Origin: Heliocybe sulcata
Lineage: Eukaryota; Basidiomycota; Agaricomycetes; Gloeophyllales; Gloeophyllaceae
Direction: 5' to 3'
Assembly: GCA_004369045.1 (NCBI GenBank)
Contig: ML213530.1
Coordinates: 133,133 to 197,132, forward strand
DNA length: 64,000 bases
Below, piece after piece: positions 34,323-47,680 of the stretch; within the stretch, counting starts at the first letter, position 1; the number at the start of each line of letters is the position of its first letter. The position numbers and the translations under genes were made by a program. The notes beneath the pieces were generated by a model. That model saw only the letters and a program-made list of their open reading frames with translations, was not told where the DNA came from and did no database searches.

Positions 34323-35633
34323 AGCGTATTTACATATTTATTCGCGTTCTGGCTCGCGCCGAATGACCCTAAACTGGGACCGGATCTGTATGACAGAAAT
34401 TGCAAGCTGTTAGGTGGGTTAGGTCTCACAAGCGACATATACAAGGATACAAGGATACGAAAGATTCTCATGTCACGAATCACAATGCACGTGATTTGAT
34501 CTGTGACCCTTGCCTGAGTCGGTTTCTCGCTTTTTCCCCTTTTCCTCACCAAAGCCTTTCTCGATTTTTCTTTCTTTGGATTTCTTTCTGGTGGTCACCG
34601 GTTTCTTCTCCACTATGAGCATGAGCGCGCTAGGGTGAGGAAAGAAGGTTCATGAAGTGTGGCGGCTGTAAAAGATGGTCTAGTACGACTTTCTCCTTCT
34701 TCTGGGAAATTGCTATGAACATGTCTATGTCAGTAACCACTCCCATCGTTGGCTGCTTGAAAGCATGCTAGGTGATCATACTAAAAACATCCTATACTGC
34801 AGCTGACACCGACACTGCAGCTGACACCAACAATTCGAACGCCTCTAAAGGTGGCTCGCTGGGCCGAACATAAGGCATCTTCAGAGCCCTTCGAAACGAT
34901 AAAATATTCCGGACACGGACGACGGCGTGTCCGGACTCGAAGAGCTGACACCTGCTATCCACCGCAGCCATGCTCCAGCCACGCAGAGAATTCGACTTTC
35001 GTTCTCTGGAAGCGCAGGATGCTGATTCCAACAAAGGCCTTCGCTGACAGTCCCGATGTGGCCTCTATTGTGCAGTACAGTACGTCTTTATTCCTGCAGC
35101 CCGACATACCTCAGTCAAACCGACTCGTGGAAGGCAGAAAGTTCATTGAAACGGCCGACAAAGGCTGCGTTATCTTTAGTATCAAATATTCGTACATGAC
35201 CAGCCCGACATACAATCGATTACGTTGGATACCACGAGCCTCCTGGGTCTCGTCGCTCTATACTATATTGGCCCGCGATATCACAGACTAGTACGTATGC
35301 AAATGACCTTCAATTCGGCGACCCCTTGATGGTCTTACAACGATCCGGAACACGTAGCCTATTTTTCGCATTACCATCCGAAGACAGGCTGTTCATGAAG
35401 CTAGCTATGGTATAGAGCAGTCGTCTTCGACCTGCTCCCCCCTGCCATCAGGCACGAGGTAGCACGGACGAAAAGGGAATGGAGCAAGAACATGGAACAA
35501 TGAGCCTGCGAAGAAGTGCTTGAGCCTCAGGAGTGCAGTCAGGTTTTTCGCCATGGATGTCCTGGTCCGCGGTCAATGCGTCAGCAGTATATCGCTACTG
35601 GTCCGACACTATATATATCTGCAATACGTCTGC
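34323..35633. other. Intergenic stretch, one unsupported open frame
   Basis: A plus-strand frame at 34851-35291 (MARWAEHKASSEPFETIKYS...) is 146 codons long but shows no known motif and has no matching neighbour. A short direct repeat (CTGCAGCTGACACC twice) sits at 34797-34830. The region is otherwise the flank between PDX1 and the HAT1 end. Confidence 0.4.
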
Positions 35634-37936
35634 TCATCGCACGCTCGACAGGATCCGGAGGTAATCTTCCTTGACACTCTGGAAGGTCTCTTCCAGCTTC
35701 TCCTGCCGCTCTGGTTTCTCCATCTGAGCCAACACCTCCTGCAAGATTGGCACGTGCTTGAGTGTTCTAACAAGCTCAACAGCAAAAGAGGACACTCACG
35801 AAGTTAAAGCGATATATTCGCTCCTTAACCTGTATGCGGTACGCCTTCGCAGCTACCGTGTCTACGGGATCCATATGCAACAGGATGAGCATCTCGATGA
35901 GGCGAGAGAACTGACGCTTCAGTCCTCTTATCGTCAGCATGCATAGCTCATGGCACAGGGACTAGAGCTATCTTACACCAGCCATTTTCAAATCCCGCCT
36001 CCACTTCTCTACCCACCCCTTATCCGCCGGTGGACCCAACTTGCCTTTCGCTGTAGCACCCTTGCGCTTTGGTACCTTCCCGCCAGCGGTCGACGCGCTG
36101 GGGCCTAGGGCTCCGTCCATGAACTGTTTGTGGCTTAGGAGCATTTTGAGGTCGTTGACGTCGCGGAGATCTTCGAAGGCCTCTGCTGGATCTTCCACTG
36201 TTAGCTCAGCTATGTCTTGTCGGGACAGAACGTATTGGTAGATTGCCGTATAGAGCTTGGCTGCGGGATCATAGAAATGAGGGACTGCCTTAACTGCACA
36301 GGGTCACTGAGTACGTACAACCATGACCTTGACGCTGATATGGAGGGACGATGACGAATTGGCTGCAGACCAAGATGAACGTGAGCTAATATGACCTAGG
36401 TATAAACGCAGCCTACCTAAGCCTCATCCTTACCCGCTCTGGGTAGCAATAGAACGGATACAAGGATGAATAGCCGATAAAGTGATACGTCGGCGTATTC
36501 GCCACGTCTTTTCGTTTCCGTCGTTCATACCTGTAACACCGTTGCATCAGTTTGGCCGCGCTCAGACTGACAAGGACGCAAAGCCGACAAAACGACAAAT
36601 TCCCATGGATCCTCCTCTTCGTTTATATAAGAGCCGCCCTCGATATATAGCAATATAAATATCTGCATTCGTCGATGATATTCTCGGAAGCCGGGTGTTT
36701 TCCACGTCGCCTGCGCATATCTGTCAATAGATAATTTGAGTGACGTCGTCGATTGCTTACATGGTACACCTCGTAAATGATCGTATCTGGGTCCTCTGGA
36801 TCTAACTCGTCCTGAGGCAGAACCGCCTTCCCCTTGCCCACAACGGCTGGAGACCGGCGTTTATATGAGAATATCTTCTCGCCTAACGGCTGAAAGGAAG
36901 TAGCCTCCAATTCTACCCGGCCAATGAAGGCGTCTTCCGTTTTATAGTGGTCTGTTGGAGTGGTTAGTCTGGCACTTGATCTCGCACTCTGTGACGAAGC
37001 CAAGAATCAACCTTCAGGAATGAATTTGCTCAGTGTGCCTTCGACGTCATCAACAGTTGATGAAGACTCAAGCTTCTCGGACCATTTCACGGATAGGTAC
37101 TGCGCGAGTGATCCTGATGCGAATTTGAGCTGCGGGCATCCGGCGGTGAGCTGGGTGCGACGGGGGGGAAGAGCACGAAGAGCACAGACGTCTATGACAA
37201 GTTCCTTATATCCATATATTGTCTCCTCTTCTCCGTATATCTATGGTTGAGTTCAATACAACTGAGCCACGCCACGAACCGTTACGGTCGGTAACGGACA
37301 ATGGAGTATATGCGTAAAGGGTGAATGCGAAAAGCAGGATCGTGGCTCTCACAGAGCAAACAGGTACGATCTGAGCGGGAGGGTGCGATTCCTAAGCGTG
37401 GCGCAACACAGCAGGCCGCCTGTCACCGTGGGCCTTTTGCTGGTTGACTGGCCAAACGCGGTTCCACCCGACCTACCTCTGAAAGACAGCCTTTAACCTT
37501 CAACATAACCGTCATGCTTCGAAGCGAGGGATGTGGCACGATAGCGGTGCCGTCTTGCTGAGAGCGCCAGGGTGGGAAGCCACAGGCCCGCTACGCAATC
37601 GCACCCTCCAGCTCGCATCGCACCTCCAGGCCCGCATAAATTCTGATCTCTTTCGCATTCGCACCCTCGCACCCTTCACAGCCATACTTTGGATAACATA
37701 CTCACCGGATACGTGAACGTGGGGTGGAAGCCCTCGTACGACTCGTCCTCCGCCAGGACTTCCTTGTCCATCTCCGACCGAGCTTCAGAGTCGCGCACAC
37801 ACGTTGCATTAAAAAGGAGAATCGTACCGGTGCGGATGTAACGGACGCGTCAGATCCAGCGGAACAGCTGCCAAAAGCGTGACTGACCCAAAGACAAAGT
37901 GAGCGCCTCGTTGGAGCTGCACGTCCAGTCGGCCAT
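35634..37936 (-). CDS. HAT1: Histone acetyltransferase HAT1 (type B, catalytic)
   Basis: Acetylates newly made histone H4 before chromatin assembly. Exons on the minus strand: MADWTCSSNEALTLSL, then a short acidic segment leading to FHPTFTYP, IYGEEETIYGYKELVID, LKFASGSLAQYLSVKWSEKL, then DHYKTEDAFIGRVELEATSF, TWKTPGFREYHRRMQIFILL with GSYINEEEDPW, and HFIGYSSLYPFYCYPERVR. The acetyl-CoA loop follows (QFVIVPPYQRQGHG near 36320-36370), then LTVEDPAEAFEDLRDVNDLK. These match yeast HAT1 segment by segment (EKIYGYKDLI, ISQFLIFPPYQNKGHG, ITVEDPNEAFDDLRD). The C-terminus ends YLRILSSVR. A clean splice (GTCAGT to TGAAG) joins exons 1 and 2. Confidence 0.92.
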
Positions 37937-38315
37937 AGCGTGCAATCCTTTTTGTGTTACTATGTAACCCAGGTCAAGTGCGCTGTTTGCGGTGAGGACG
38001 ATGAGAAGTGCCGCCAGCGGATGGACTATTTGGCTAAGAAACAGCGACGCGTGACGCGTGACGTTGCGCGTCAATTGCTCACTCGTTTCCACGCAGTGGC
38101 TGTGCCACTGGCAATGATCGTGATTCTGCGACATACATACAATCATCAGACCCTATAATAAATGGGGTTCAAATAAATGGGGTTCAACGCCATGTCGTCA
38201 ACTTGTTATTTGGGTGGTTAAATTATTATTATTGGAGTATTATCTCGAGGATTAAGATATATGTACAATTATGTCGACAATCCAGCATATGAGGGGGCTC
38301 CTGGAGCAACGTAAT
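37937..38315. other. Intergenic, HAT1 promoter and GST-like 3' flank
   Basis: No gene seen. A short AT-rich run with a 13-bp direct repeat (AAATGGGGTTCAA) occurs near 38160-38190. Confidence 0.5.
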
Positions 38316-39274
38316 CTAATGCAACCCTCCTACATACACTTTCTTCCAGCTATCCCTCGCAACCCAAGCATTCCAATACTCTACAACCCTCTTTGACACT
38401 GGCTCGCCCAGCTCCTTCTCGAGCACCTTCACCTCATCCACCTTACTCTCCCCGCCAACAACGAAAGTGATCCTCGCGAGCCATGCGCCCAGGTGGAAAT
38501 CATCCTCCCCTGGGCGATCACCTCCCAGAAAGGTTTTGCCCTCTGGCAGAGTAGCAGGCAGAATCTGCAGGATGAACACGCGGAGATTGTCCCAGTGCTT
38601 CCGGCTCTGGGTGAAGAATCCCGTCTTCACGTCCTCAGACGCTTTGCCTCTGTAAATATCGAGGAGTCCGCCGTTGCCTGTAATTTTTGCGTCGTAGAAG
38701 GCCTTGAACTCCGCCCCCTCGGGCGTGGCGGACTGAGTGGTGAGCGCATTCTGGCGGTTCTCGAGGAAGGTGAAAGGGAAGCCGGAGGCTTTGGCGGAGA
38801 GCTCGGCGTCGTCGCGAGCAAGGAGGAAGGCAAAATTGGGGTCGTATTGGTCGTCGTGGACTTTCTCGATGAAGGAGGGGGTGCCGGCAGCGACCTTCGT
38901 GAACGCGTGCGAGACGAGGTAGTTTGTCACGTCTGCCGTGCTGGTGTAGACCTTGCCATCGGAGGTTTGGAGGGTTGGGAGGGTCCCTTTATAATTCTGA
39001 TATACGTGAAACTGTCAGCCGCTGGAGGGTGCGAATGGGTTGTCGCGTTCGACTTACGAGTTTGAGGAAGGATGGCTTGAAGTTCTCGCCTTCTGCGAGG
39101 TTGACGATTTTGCTGGCCACTTGCTCGTCCGTGTATCCAAGCTCAGCGAGAGCAAGCTCTGGTACCGCAGCCCAGACGGACATGCCAAAGGTGTATAAGG
39201 TAGCCTGTCAATATTGCAAGGTTATTATACTGCTCAAGCAGCAGCAGGACTCTATGCGGACGTACCTGAGACAT
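38316..39274 (-). CDS. Glutathione S-transferase-like protein
   Basis: A thioredoxin-fold N-terminus plus helical C-terminus protein, cytosolic. Exon 1 is only MSQ (ATG at 39274). Exon 2 starts ATLYTFGMSVWAAVPELALA and ends SFLKL; exon 3 gives NYKGTLPTLQTSDGKVYTST (the cis-Pro T-L-P-T-L and the following D-G of a GSH site) and then the C-terminal domain DVTNYLVSH...GGDRPGEDDFHLGAWLARI ending VYVGGLH. The F-L-G-G-D-x-P-x-x-x-D-F hallmark supports GST. I see no catalytic C-P-W or typical tyrosine motif, so the class and activity are open. Confidence 0.8.
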
Positions 39275-40320
39275 TATAAGGAGAAGTATACGAGACGTTA
39301 CGAGATGTGATGTAGGAGGGTGACTCTGCTTCGTTAGTGCAGCAAAGGGCCCCCTTCTTATATTCTAGACGAGACGCGATCGATGGGCGACGGCAGGCGT
39401 TAACATGTCAGTCATTGGATATTGAGCACCCGATTCAGTCAGCCAGGCATTAGGCGTTATTCATTACAGCTAAGCCCAATAAACTGCATCACGTGTGAGC
39501 ACGAGGAAGGAAGCTGAATTAATGCGTCTTGCGTTCACGATATCACTTTTTATCACGTACGGTGCGTCTGGCGAGCTGAATAAGGCACATCCCGCCGTTA
39601 TAATCGACAAAGCACGGACAGCGAGCAACGCCGTTTGATACCGACAGGTTATCTCATCAAGCCCGAGCGAAGCCGCTTACTGAACCCGAGCGGTGGCACA
39701 GACGTGCACGTGCAGCATTGCTGAGAGAGCATAAGATGGGCAGACCCTGGACACACCTCTGCTCACAATGTCAATATCACAGCACCGGTAGTAATGCAGA
39801 TGCCCCATCGCGTCTTTCGTATTAATGTTTTCTCGTATTATGTAAATCAGAAACCTCCCAGAGAGCTTCTTCTGTAAGAGGTTGGAGGTATTCTTGATGT
39901 CCGTTGGGGTGCCCACCTCCAAGGTGCCGTTCGCTGTCGTTTGATTCCCTCAAGGTTTCCAGGGGCATAGCCTTGACATTCCGAGCATCCGGACTTATCC
40001 GGAGGCGGCTGTATCACGTGACTTCTGTGCTGACGAGCGTACTCGCGACCGCGCCTCGAGAGCGCGCAATCGATTCGTGGCTGGCGACTCTGAACTAATC
40101 ATCTCAATTGTTCGCAGCAGGAGTCGGGCAACGCAGGCCATTTAAGCCTGTGATAAACAATACTGGCGTCCCTTAGAATTTTCACCCTGCTTTCATCCAG
40201 CACGTCCGCCCCTTCAGTCAGACTTTTCCAAGTGAGTCGCGTACGCCGACGGGTGCACAGTTGCCTGACACCGTATTTTGTAAGATTACACGCGCCTTTG
40301 GCAGCAGCAGTATCTCCAGA
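39275..40320. other. Intergenic stretch before GLR1
   Basis: A frame on the minus strand at 39677-39922 shows nothing familiar. The right end should contain the GLR1 promoter; the region around 40140-40200 is pyrimidine-rich. Confidence 0.45.
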
Positions 40321-42101
40321 ATGCCCCCTGTCACGAAGCCGGGTCAGGACAGATATGACTACATTTGTATCGGCGGTGGAAGCGGCGGTATTGCGTCGTC
40401 GGTGAGTACAGCCAGTCTGGGACGCTCCAACTATTCACGCGCGCATAGCGTCGTGCCGCGCAATATGGCAAGAAAGTAGCTATAATTGAGGTGACAGATA
40501 GGCTGGGAGGGACATGCGTCAACGTCGGTGAGTTAGCCGCGCGCTTCGTACGATAGCATCGCTGACGGTAGCCCAGGATGTGTCCCCAAAAAGGTACGGT
40601 GTCAGTATCGTGAGCTAGGTCTGACTCCAGCTGAACGCGTTTGTAGATCATGTGGCACGCCGCCGATATCGCTGAGAAGATCAGACATGCGAAGAACTAC
40701 CAGTTTCAAGGTCCTGGTATTGGCTCGCCTCAGTTCGACTGGAAGTCGTTCAAGCCCCAGCGGGACGCATACATCCGCAGGCTGAACGGCATCTACGACA
40801 GCAACCTGGGCAAAGACGGCGTCGAGTACCACCACGGGCACGCCCGGATGGTCGCCAACGACACGGTAGAGGTCACCCGCTCAGACGGCTCCAAGTACAC
40901 GCTTGCAGCAGACCACATCACCGTCGCTGTCGGCGGTCGCCCGACCATCCCTTCCGATGACAAGATCCCCGGTGCGTCCCTCGGCACCGACTCGGACGGC
41001 TTCTTCGACTTGGAGGAGCAGCCGAAGCGCGTCGCGGTCGTCGGCGCGGGGTACATCGCCGTCGAGCTCGCGGGCGTGCTCCACACGCTCGGCAGCGAGA
41101 CGCACGTGTTCATCCGGCACGACAAGGTGCTCCGGACGTTCGACCCTACGCTGCAGGAGACGCTGACGAACTGGATGGAGCACACGGGCGTCCACATCCA
41201 CAAGGGCAGCAACGTCACGCGTGTGGAGGGGCAGAAGGGCGCTCCCCTCACGCTGCACACAGACCAGGGCGAGAAGGTCGAGGTAGATTATCTGATGTGG
41301 GCTATTGGGCGCCACGCCAACACGGAGAATCTCGGGCTCGAGGAGCTGGGCGTTGAGATGGACAAGGAGGGGAACGTCGTCGTGGACAAGTACCAGAACT
41401 CGAACGTCAAAGGCGTTTATGCCATCGGCGACGTCGCGGGCAAGGCGCTCCTGACGCCCGTGGCGATTGCTGCGGGGCGGCGGCTGTCGAACAGGCTGTT
41501 TGGGCCTGAGCAGTACAAGGACGATTTCTTGGATTACACCAACATCCCTACTGTTGTTTTCTCGTGAGTATCAAGTGGTGTTGCGTGATACGCGGCTGAC
41601 GGCTGGCTTTCTAGGCATCCGCCCATCGGCACCGTTGGTATGACGGAGCCTGAGGCGCGCGAGAAGTATGGCGACGCTGTTAAGATTTGTGAGCACTCCG
41701 TCTCCCTCATACGCTCTGCCACGGTCTGATCGCTTGATCGCAGACAAGTCCTCGTTCCGCGCGCTCTACTTCTCCATGGTGGACGAGGACCACAAGGAGC
41801 CGACGGTGTACAAGCTGATCGTCCAGGGCCCGGAGGAAAAGGTTGTTGGTATCCACATGATCGGGTTGGGCAGCGACGAGGTGACGCAGGGCTTTGGCGT
41901 CGCTGTCAAGATGGGAGGTGAGACGTCGTAGACATTCGCTGGAGACTGTGCTGCAGCTGACCTTTTCCTGTGTAGCGCGGAAGAAGGATCTGGATGACAC
42001 GGTCGCTATACATCCGACTTCTGCTGAGGGTAAGTATGTTTATCGGGTTCTGTGGATTAGTGCTGATGGTTTCTTGTATAGAACTCGTTACGCTCCGGTA
42101 G
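40321..42101 (+). CDS. GLR1: Glutathione reductase (NADPH)
   Basis: Reduces GSSG to GSH with NADPH; FAD flavoprotein. Exon 1 has the FAD-binding G-G-G-S-G-G (YDYICIGGGSGG). The redox-active disulphide motif GGTCVNVGCVPKK is formed across exons 2-3 near 40515-40592, then MWHAADIAEKIRHA. The large central exon holds the NADPH fold (VAVVGAGYIAVELAGVLHTL), AIGRHANTENLGL, and GVYAIGDVAG. The C-terminal exons give HPPIGTVGMTEPEA, YFSMVDEDHKEPTVYKLIVQ and the catalytic HPTSAEELVTLR. All exons are intact. No mitochondrial presequence is seen at this start. Truncated copies of its 3' half lie at 47.7-48.3 and 62.6-63.5 kb. Confidence 0.95.
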
Positions 42102-42192
42102 ATGCGAGGGGAAGGAACGTCTGCATGAAGGACACGAGGATTGTAAACTATGTTATGTAGCCTTAGAGACATGGAATGTAATACAGGTGGTT

Positions 42193-42447
42193 TTATGCGA
42201 AGACGTAGTTGCTTTCAAGGTCGTTTTGCATCAGAGTCATGGCGGTTTGTATATGGCTGAAGAATATTAATGTCGAGGCGCGCGTCGCTGCTTGAATGTC
42301 GTGCTCTTGCCACTTGCCACCATCGAGCTCAAAGTTACTAATGCGATATGGGTGTGCCTCTGCTCTTTGCTCTGAAGCGGACTGTGAGCGCTTCTGCTTC
42401 CAGCGCTCACAGTTCTCGTCAACGTACAGAGTGAGCTCTCGCGCCAT
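42193..42447 (-). CDS. Small conserved ORF next to MEHF, unknown function
   Basis: A minus-strand ORF of 84 codons starting MARELTLYVDENCER and ending NDLESNYVFA, convergent with GLR1 and divergent from MEHF copy B (150 bp between starts). A related frame with the same start and middle (YRISxFELxGGKWQ) lies at the same place in the other two duplicates, so it travels with the block. It could be a complete small gene or the last exon of a lost longer one. No family recognised. Confidence 0.45.
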   Translation of the reverse strand: MARELTLYVDENCERWKQKRSQSASEQRAEAHPYRISNFELDGGKWQEHDIQAATRASTLIFFSHIQTAMTLMQNDLESNYVFA

Positions 42448-42596
42448 GGATTTCAATCCTGACTAGAAGTCCAGAGCACCAGCCGCCCGTCAAGAGAGAC
42501 AGGTAGGTGGACATCGATCAGCCTGCCAGCCATCGTCAGCCGCCTCAGAAACTGCATAAATCCCCCCCCTTCTCTCCTCTCCATTCCCCATACATC

Positions 42597-44484
42597 ATGG
42601 AACACTTTACTGTCACTCGACTCTTAAGTGCAACTCTCTCTGGTCCTTCGGTCCTCGACACCGTCGACGTCTTCCGCCTCTCTCTGCTCTTCAGGAGTGT
42701 CGCTCCTGTTTTGAGACGGCTCCTCTCCTTCCTCTTCGGATGCATGCAGGCTCTCTCGCTGCCAGCACCAGCTCTCACTTTCTTGCTGGATGCCGCACCC
42801 GACGACATGGAGAAGACGACATCGACGTTCCCCGTTGAGGCTCTTGGTCTTGGAGTGGCTGTACTTATTATAGGTTTTACTGCCGGCGCCGTTTGGTTAT
42901 TCGTTACAAGGACACCCGTACGCTTCGACGACTCTAATTCGACCCCTGCGGCCGATTGGATAGTCAATTCTATTACCCACTCCACTCATATTTCTTCGGT
43001 GAGTACATTTATTGTTTTGCATGTCGCAGTTGACCAACACCGCTCTACAGGACGCTCTCCTGCACTCCCCGATGCCCTCCGAGATCGACCTTGCCAATGT
43101 CTCTCCAGGCTCAGCGGAGGATGCTCCGAGCAGCTTGGACAACATTCCCTCCGGATTCGAGGCCTCTATCAACAGTACATGGCCTCGTCCGACTCAGATC
43201 ACAAGGCTTCTATGCAGACCAGCCGTGTCGCAATTGGTAAGCACGTTCGTATACGCAGCTATTCAAGTACTGACTCTATCCCTCTTTAGCTTGAGGATCA
43301 TAGCGCAAACACCTCGCCAGAACCGGAAGCTTGCATGGACCGTTCTTCCAGTTCCGGCTTGGCCGCTTACCTTCCTCCGCTCTCGCCATCTTCGACACCC
43401 TCTTCACCGTCCGACTCTCCTCGCTCCAACGCCACGTACCGCACCCTCTCAGAAATACTGGATTACTCTCACATGTCGGAGAATGTTTCAACTGAAAAGG
43501 TGCAGGAAGCGTTCGCCCGCGATCTCCTCCCCGAGTCAACAAGCTGCCGGCTCCCAACAATACCCTCGCTCGACTTTGACAAGCTCTCCGTCGGCGACAT
43601 TGAAGACCCGCTCGTTTTCTTAGCCGGTGTGATTTCAAGAATCGCGACGCCTCCTCCATCGACATCGCAAGGCCGCCGGAGCTGCCCTCAAGATGTAAGG
43701 GGCGCCGGGCGTAGAGTAAGTCCATCTTCGTCATGACTCCAAACAGTACTAACGTGGCTCGTGTCGTGGCAGAACGGCCTCATAGCCAGAGCCGCGACCG
43801 CTCCTCCTTCGACGTCGCAAGGCCGCCGGGATCGCCGTGAAGACGTCAGGGGCGCCGGGTACCCAGTAAGTGCATCTAATCCTCTCCCAGAATCATCTTG
43901 ACATAGTCCCCCTTTCTTTCAGATCGGCCACGGTTCAGCAGAGAAGCGTTCAGCAGCAGCTCGCCCGATATCCACCGCTTCGCATCTCCGCATACGCGTG
44001 CCTTCAGAACATGGCCTGCCGCGTAACCCTGAAGACGTAGGGGGTTCCGGACGACGGGTGCGTATTCTCGTACCTTCCTGAAAATCCGATCTGACCACTT
44101 AGTCTCCAGCACATCTCAGACCCGCCATCTGCACGGGCGGCTCACAGACCACCGACTCGTTCACGTGGCTCTGCGCTCCCTGCAATCGGGAGCAAGCACA
44201 CCAGCAGCGACTACAAACGCGGGGCACGAGAAGCCATCGCGAGGTGCAAAGAGCTAAGGAGAAGAGGAGTAGAGCTAAATGAGCGCATAGAGAAGACCAC
44301 GATGCGCATAGCGGAAATAAGGGCGCGATGGTGCAAAGCCGAAGAAAGAAGGGCGACGTACAAGCTGGCCGAGGCCCACGACGAGGAACCTCCGCCACCC
44401 AAGCCTCCGCCGGAGCCGCGAGTTAAACTCCCACCGATCCCCACGCCGGATTGCAATATGACTGAAGATGAAGACGACGACTAG
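42597..44484 (+). CDS. MEHF family membrane protein, copy B (intact)
   Basis: Six exons: 42597-42998, 43051-43236, 43290 to about 43694 or 43715, about 43772-43864, about 43922-44056, and about 44109-44484. The N-terminus MEHFTVTRLLSATLSGPSVL leads to a hydrophobic region and a membrane segment near 42835-42900. A serine/proline region follows. The three repeat modules read GRRSCPQDVRGAG, GRRDRREDVRGAG and LPRNPEDVGGSG. The last exon has a charged helix (LNERIEKTTMRIAEIRARW), a proline run PPPPKPPPEP and the tail TEDEDDD. Predicted length is roughly 500 aa. It sits 500 bp downstream of GLR1 and is convergent with an AKR gene. It can serve as the reference copy because every junction closes in frame. 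Function unknown. Confidence 0.8.
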
Positions 44485-44609
44485 TCCACGAGGCCTACGC
44501 TCCCCCGGGCTACATCCGTGGACGACTACCCGACTCCTTCCAACACTACCTGGTCCTTGACACGCCTACGCTCCCCCGGGCTACCGTCGCGGACATACCT
44601 TTTGCAATG
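44485..44609 (+). repeat. C-rich repeats after MEHF copy B (two cores)
   Basis: Two copies of the CGCCTACGCTCCCCCGGGCT core, fewer than the four at copies A, C and D. The frame following the TAG is open to a TGA after PSRTYLLQ, the same terminus as in A. Confidence 0.75.
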
Positions 44610-44830
44610 AATCAGTCTGCGGACATCTCTTCTGTATAGAATCGTGACGTAGGATATCGGATAGATTTGTGCATGATAAGACTGTGGATTTGGATCGTTC
44701 ATAGAGTACAAGTAGATATATAGATTTCGCATCGGACATGATAGGACAATTCAGAATATTTTATCGACAACGCTGAGAAGGCTCCCTTGACGATCCAGCC
44801 GGGTCCGAGCACATAGTTCACTGGGCCGTC

Positions 44831-46493
<1,663 letters not shown>

Positions 46494-46608
46494 GGTTGGG
46501 GATTAAGCAAGGTAGTTGGTGCTGGTCGTTGCCTCTTGTCCATCATTTATATACATATCCACTGGGATGTAGCCGACAGAGGCGGGGCCATTTATAATCC
46601 AGCTTCCA

Positions 46609-47012
46609 ATTACAAGATTCTGAATGAGTCGTTATTGATTCCAGTAAGCAATCGAATCGTAATGCGAGTCTGGAAGGTTATAGTGCGACTTACGATTACA
46701 AGATTCTGAATGAGTGATTATTGATTCCAGTAAGCAATCGAATCGTAATGCGAGTCTGGAAGGTTATGGTGCGACTTACGATTACAAGATTCTGAATGAG
46801 TCTTTGTTGATTCCAGTAAGCAAATGAATCGTAATGCTAGTCCTGAAGTTTATGGTGCGGCCTCCGATTACAAGATTCTGAATGAGTCTTTGTTGATTCC
46901 AGTAAGCAAATGAATCGTAATGCGAGTCCTGAAGTGTGCGGCCTCCGATTACAAAATGTTCAATGAGTCGTTGCTGATTCCAGTAAGCAATCGTATCGTA
47001 ATGCGAGTGCGC
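46609..47012. repeat. Minisatellite, five units of about 81-86 bp
   Basis: Units beginning ATTACAAGATTCTGAATGAG start at 46609, 46695, 46781, 46867 and 46948. Each contains GATTCCAGTAAGCAA and CGTAATGCGAGT. The fifth is more divergent. The equivalent spot in the other duplicate (53136) has one unit only. Confidence 0.9.
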
Positions 47013-47135
47013 ATGCGTTAACGGTAGCAGTCGTGGGAATTCTGTAGGAGCGGTCGCCTGAAATAGGCAGATCACAGGCGTTATAAACGAGGTCGCTCTT
47101 CGCTCATTCTGGTCTCCGTCTCTGTCCTGGCTGGT

Positions 47136-47680
47136 GCGTTTGCTCCAAGGCTTACCAAGCGAGTGCCTCAGGTCGCGCGAACTAGAGCAGAGGGAGGATA
47201 TAGAGCACGTCATGCTGGAGGCCGGACGCGCTGTTTGTGGTACGGTATAATATTGCGGGGGAGTCTTCTATATTCATTGAAATGTGGATTAGTATCGGGA
47301 TACGCCTCAAGGTATGTCTCACATAACATCTCAGTACTCATTTTCAAACCGTCTTCGCACATCCCGTCCAGATTCCCTTCGAGTTCAACTCTAAGAACCT
47401 CAAACGTGCGGAAGAGATCCTCTTGCACCAGCCGCCCTCCTCCTCGGCGTCGATCTCGTGCAGTGCTAGAACAAGGCTTGGACAAACATTAGTGTCATGA
47501 ATTTCGCCGCTCAGTCCCTGAAACTTCTGCCCATCACATTCTACACCCTGTTGAACCCTGGCTCCCTAGTCGCCACTCCAATGCATACTGGGTGATATAT
47601 CTAGAGAACCCATCGGTAACAACTCGTCCAAGTCTGCACGACCATCCCCTGCATGTTCGGCGGTCTCTACGGAAACCTCG
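47136..47680 (+). pseudogene. Truncated NDUFV2 duplicate
   Basis: The sequence follows the intact gene at 53367: presequence-like start (no ATG; GCG instead), first intron, PFEF-like segment, then the region corresponding to PIGANFVQVCTTTPCML. It is shifted and missing stretches such as the exon with [15 protein letters not shown]. It stops at 47680 at the base equivalent to about 53975 and passes straight into GLR1 sequence. It is clearly a dead copy left by the tandem duplication. Confidence 0.85.

Noticed and set aside
34851-35291. 146-codon plus-strand frame after PDX1
   Set aside because: No recognisable domain and no supporting splice structure; length alone is not enough in GC-balanced DNA.
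37769-37890. Apparent missing splice acceptor between HAT1 exons 1 and 2
   Set aside because: On re-reading, GTCAGT joined to an acceptor TGAAG restores the frame exactly, so the gene is intact.
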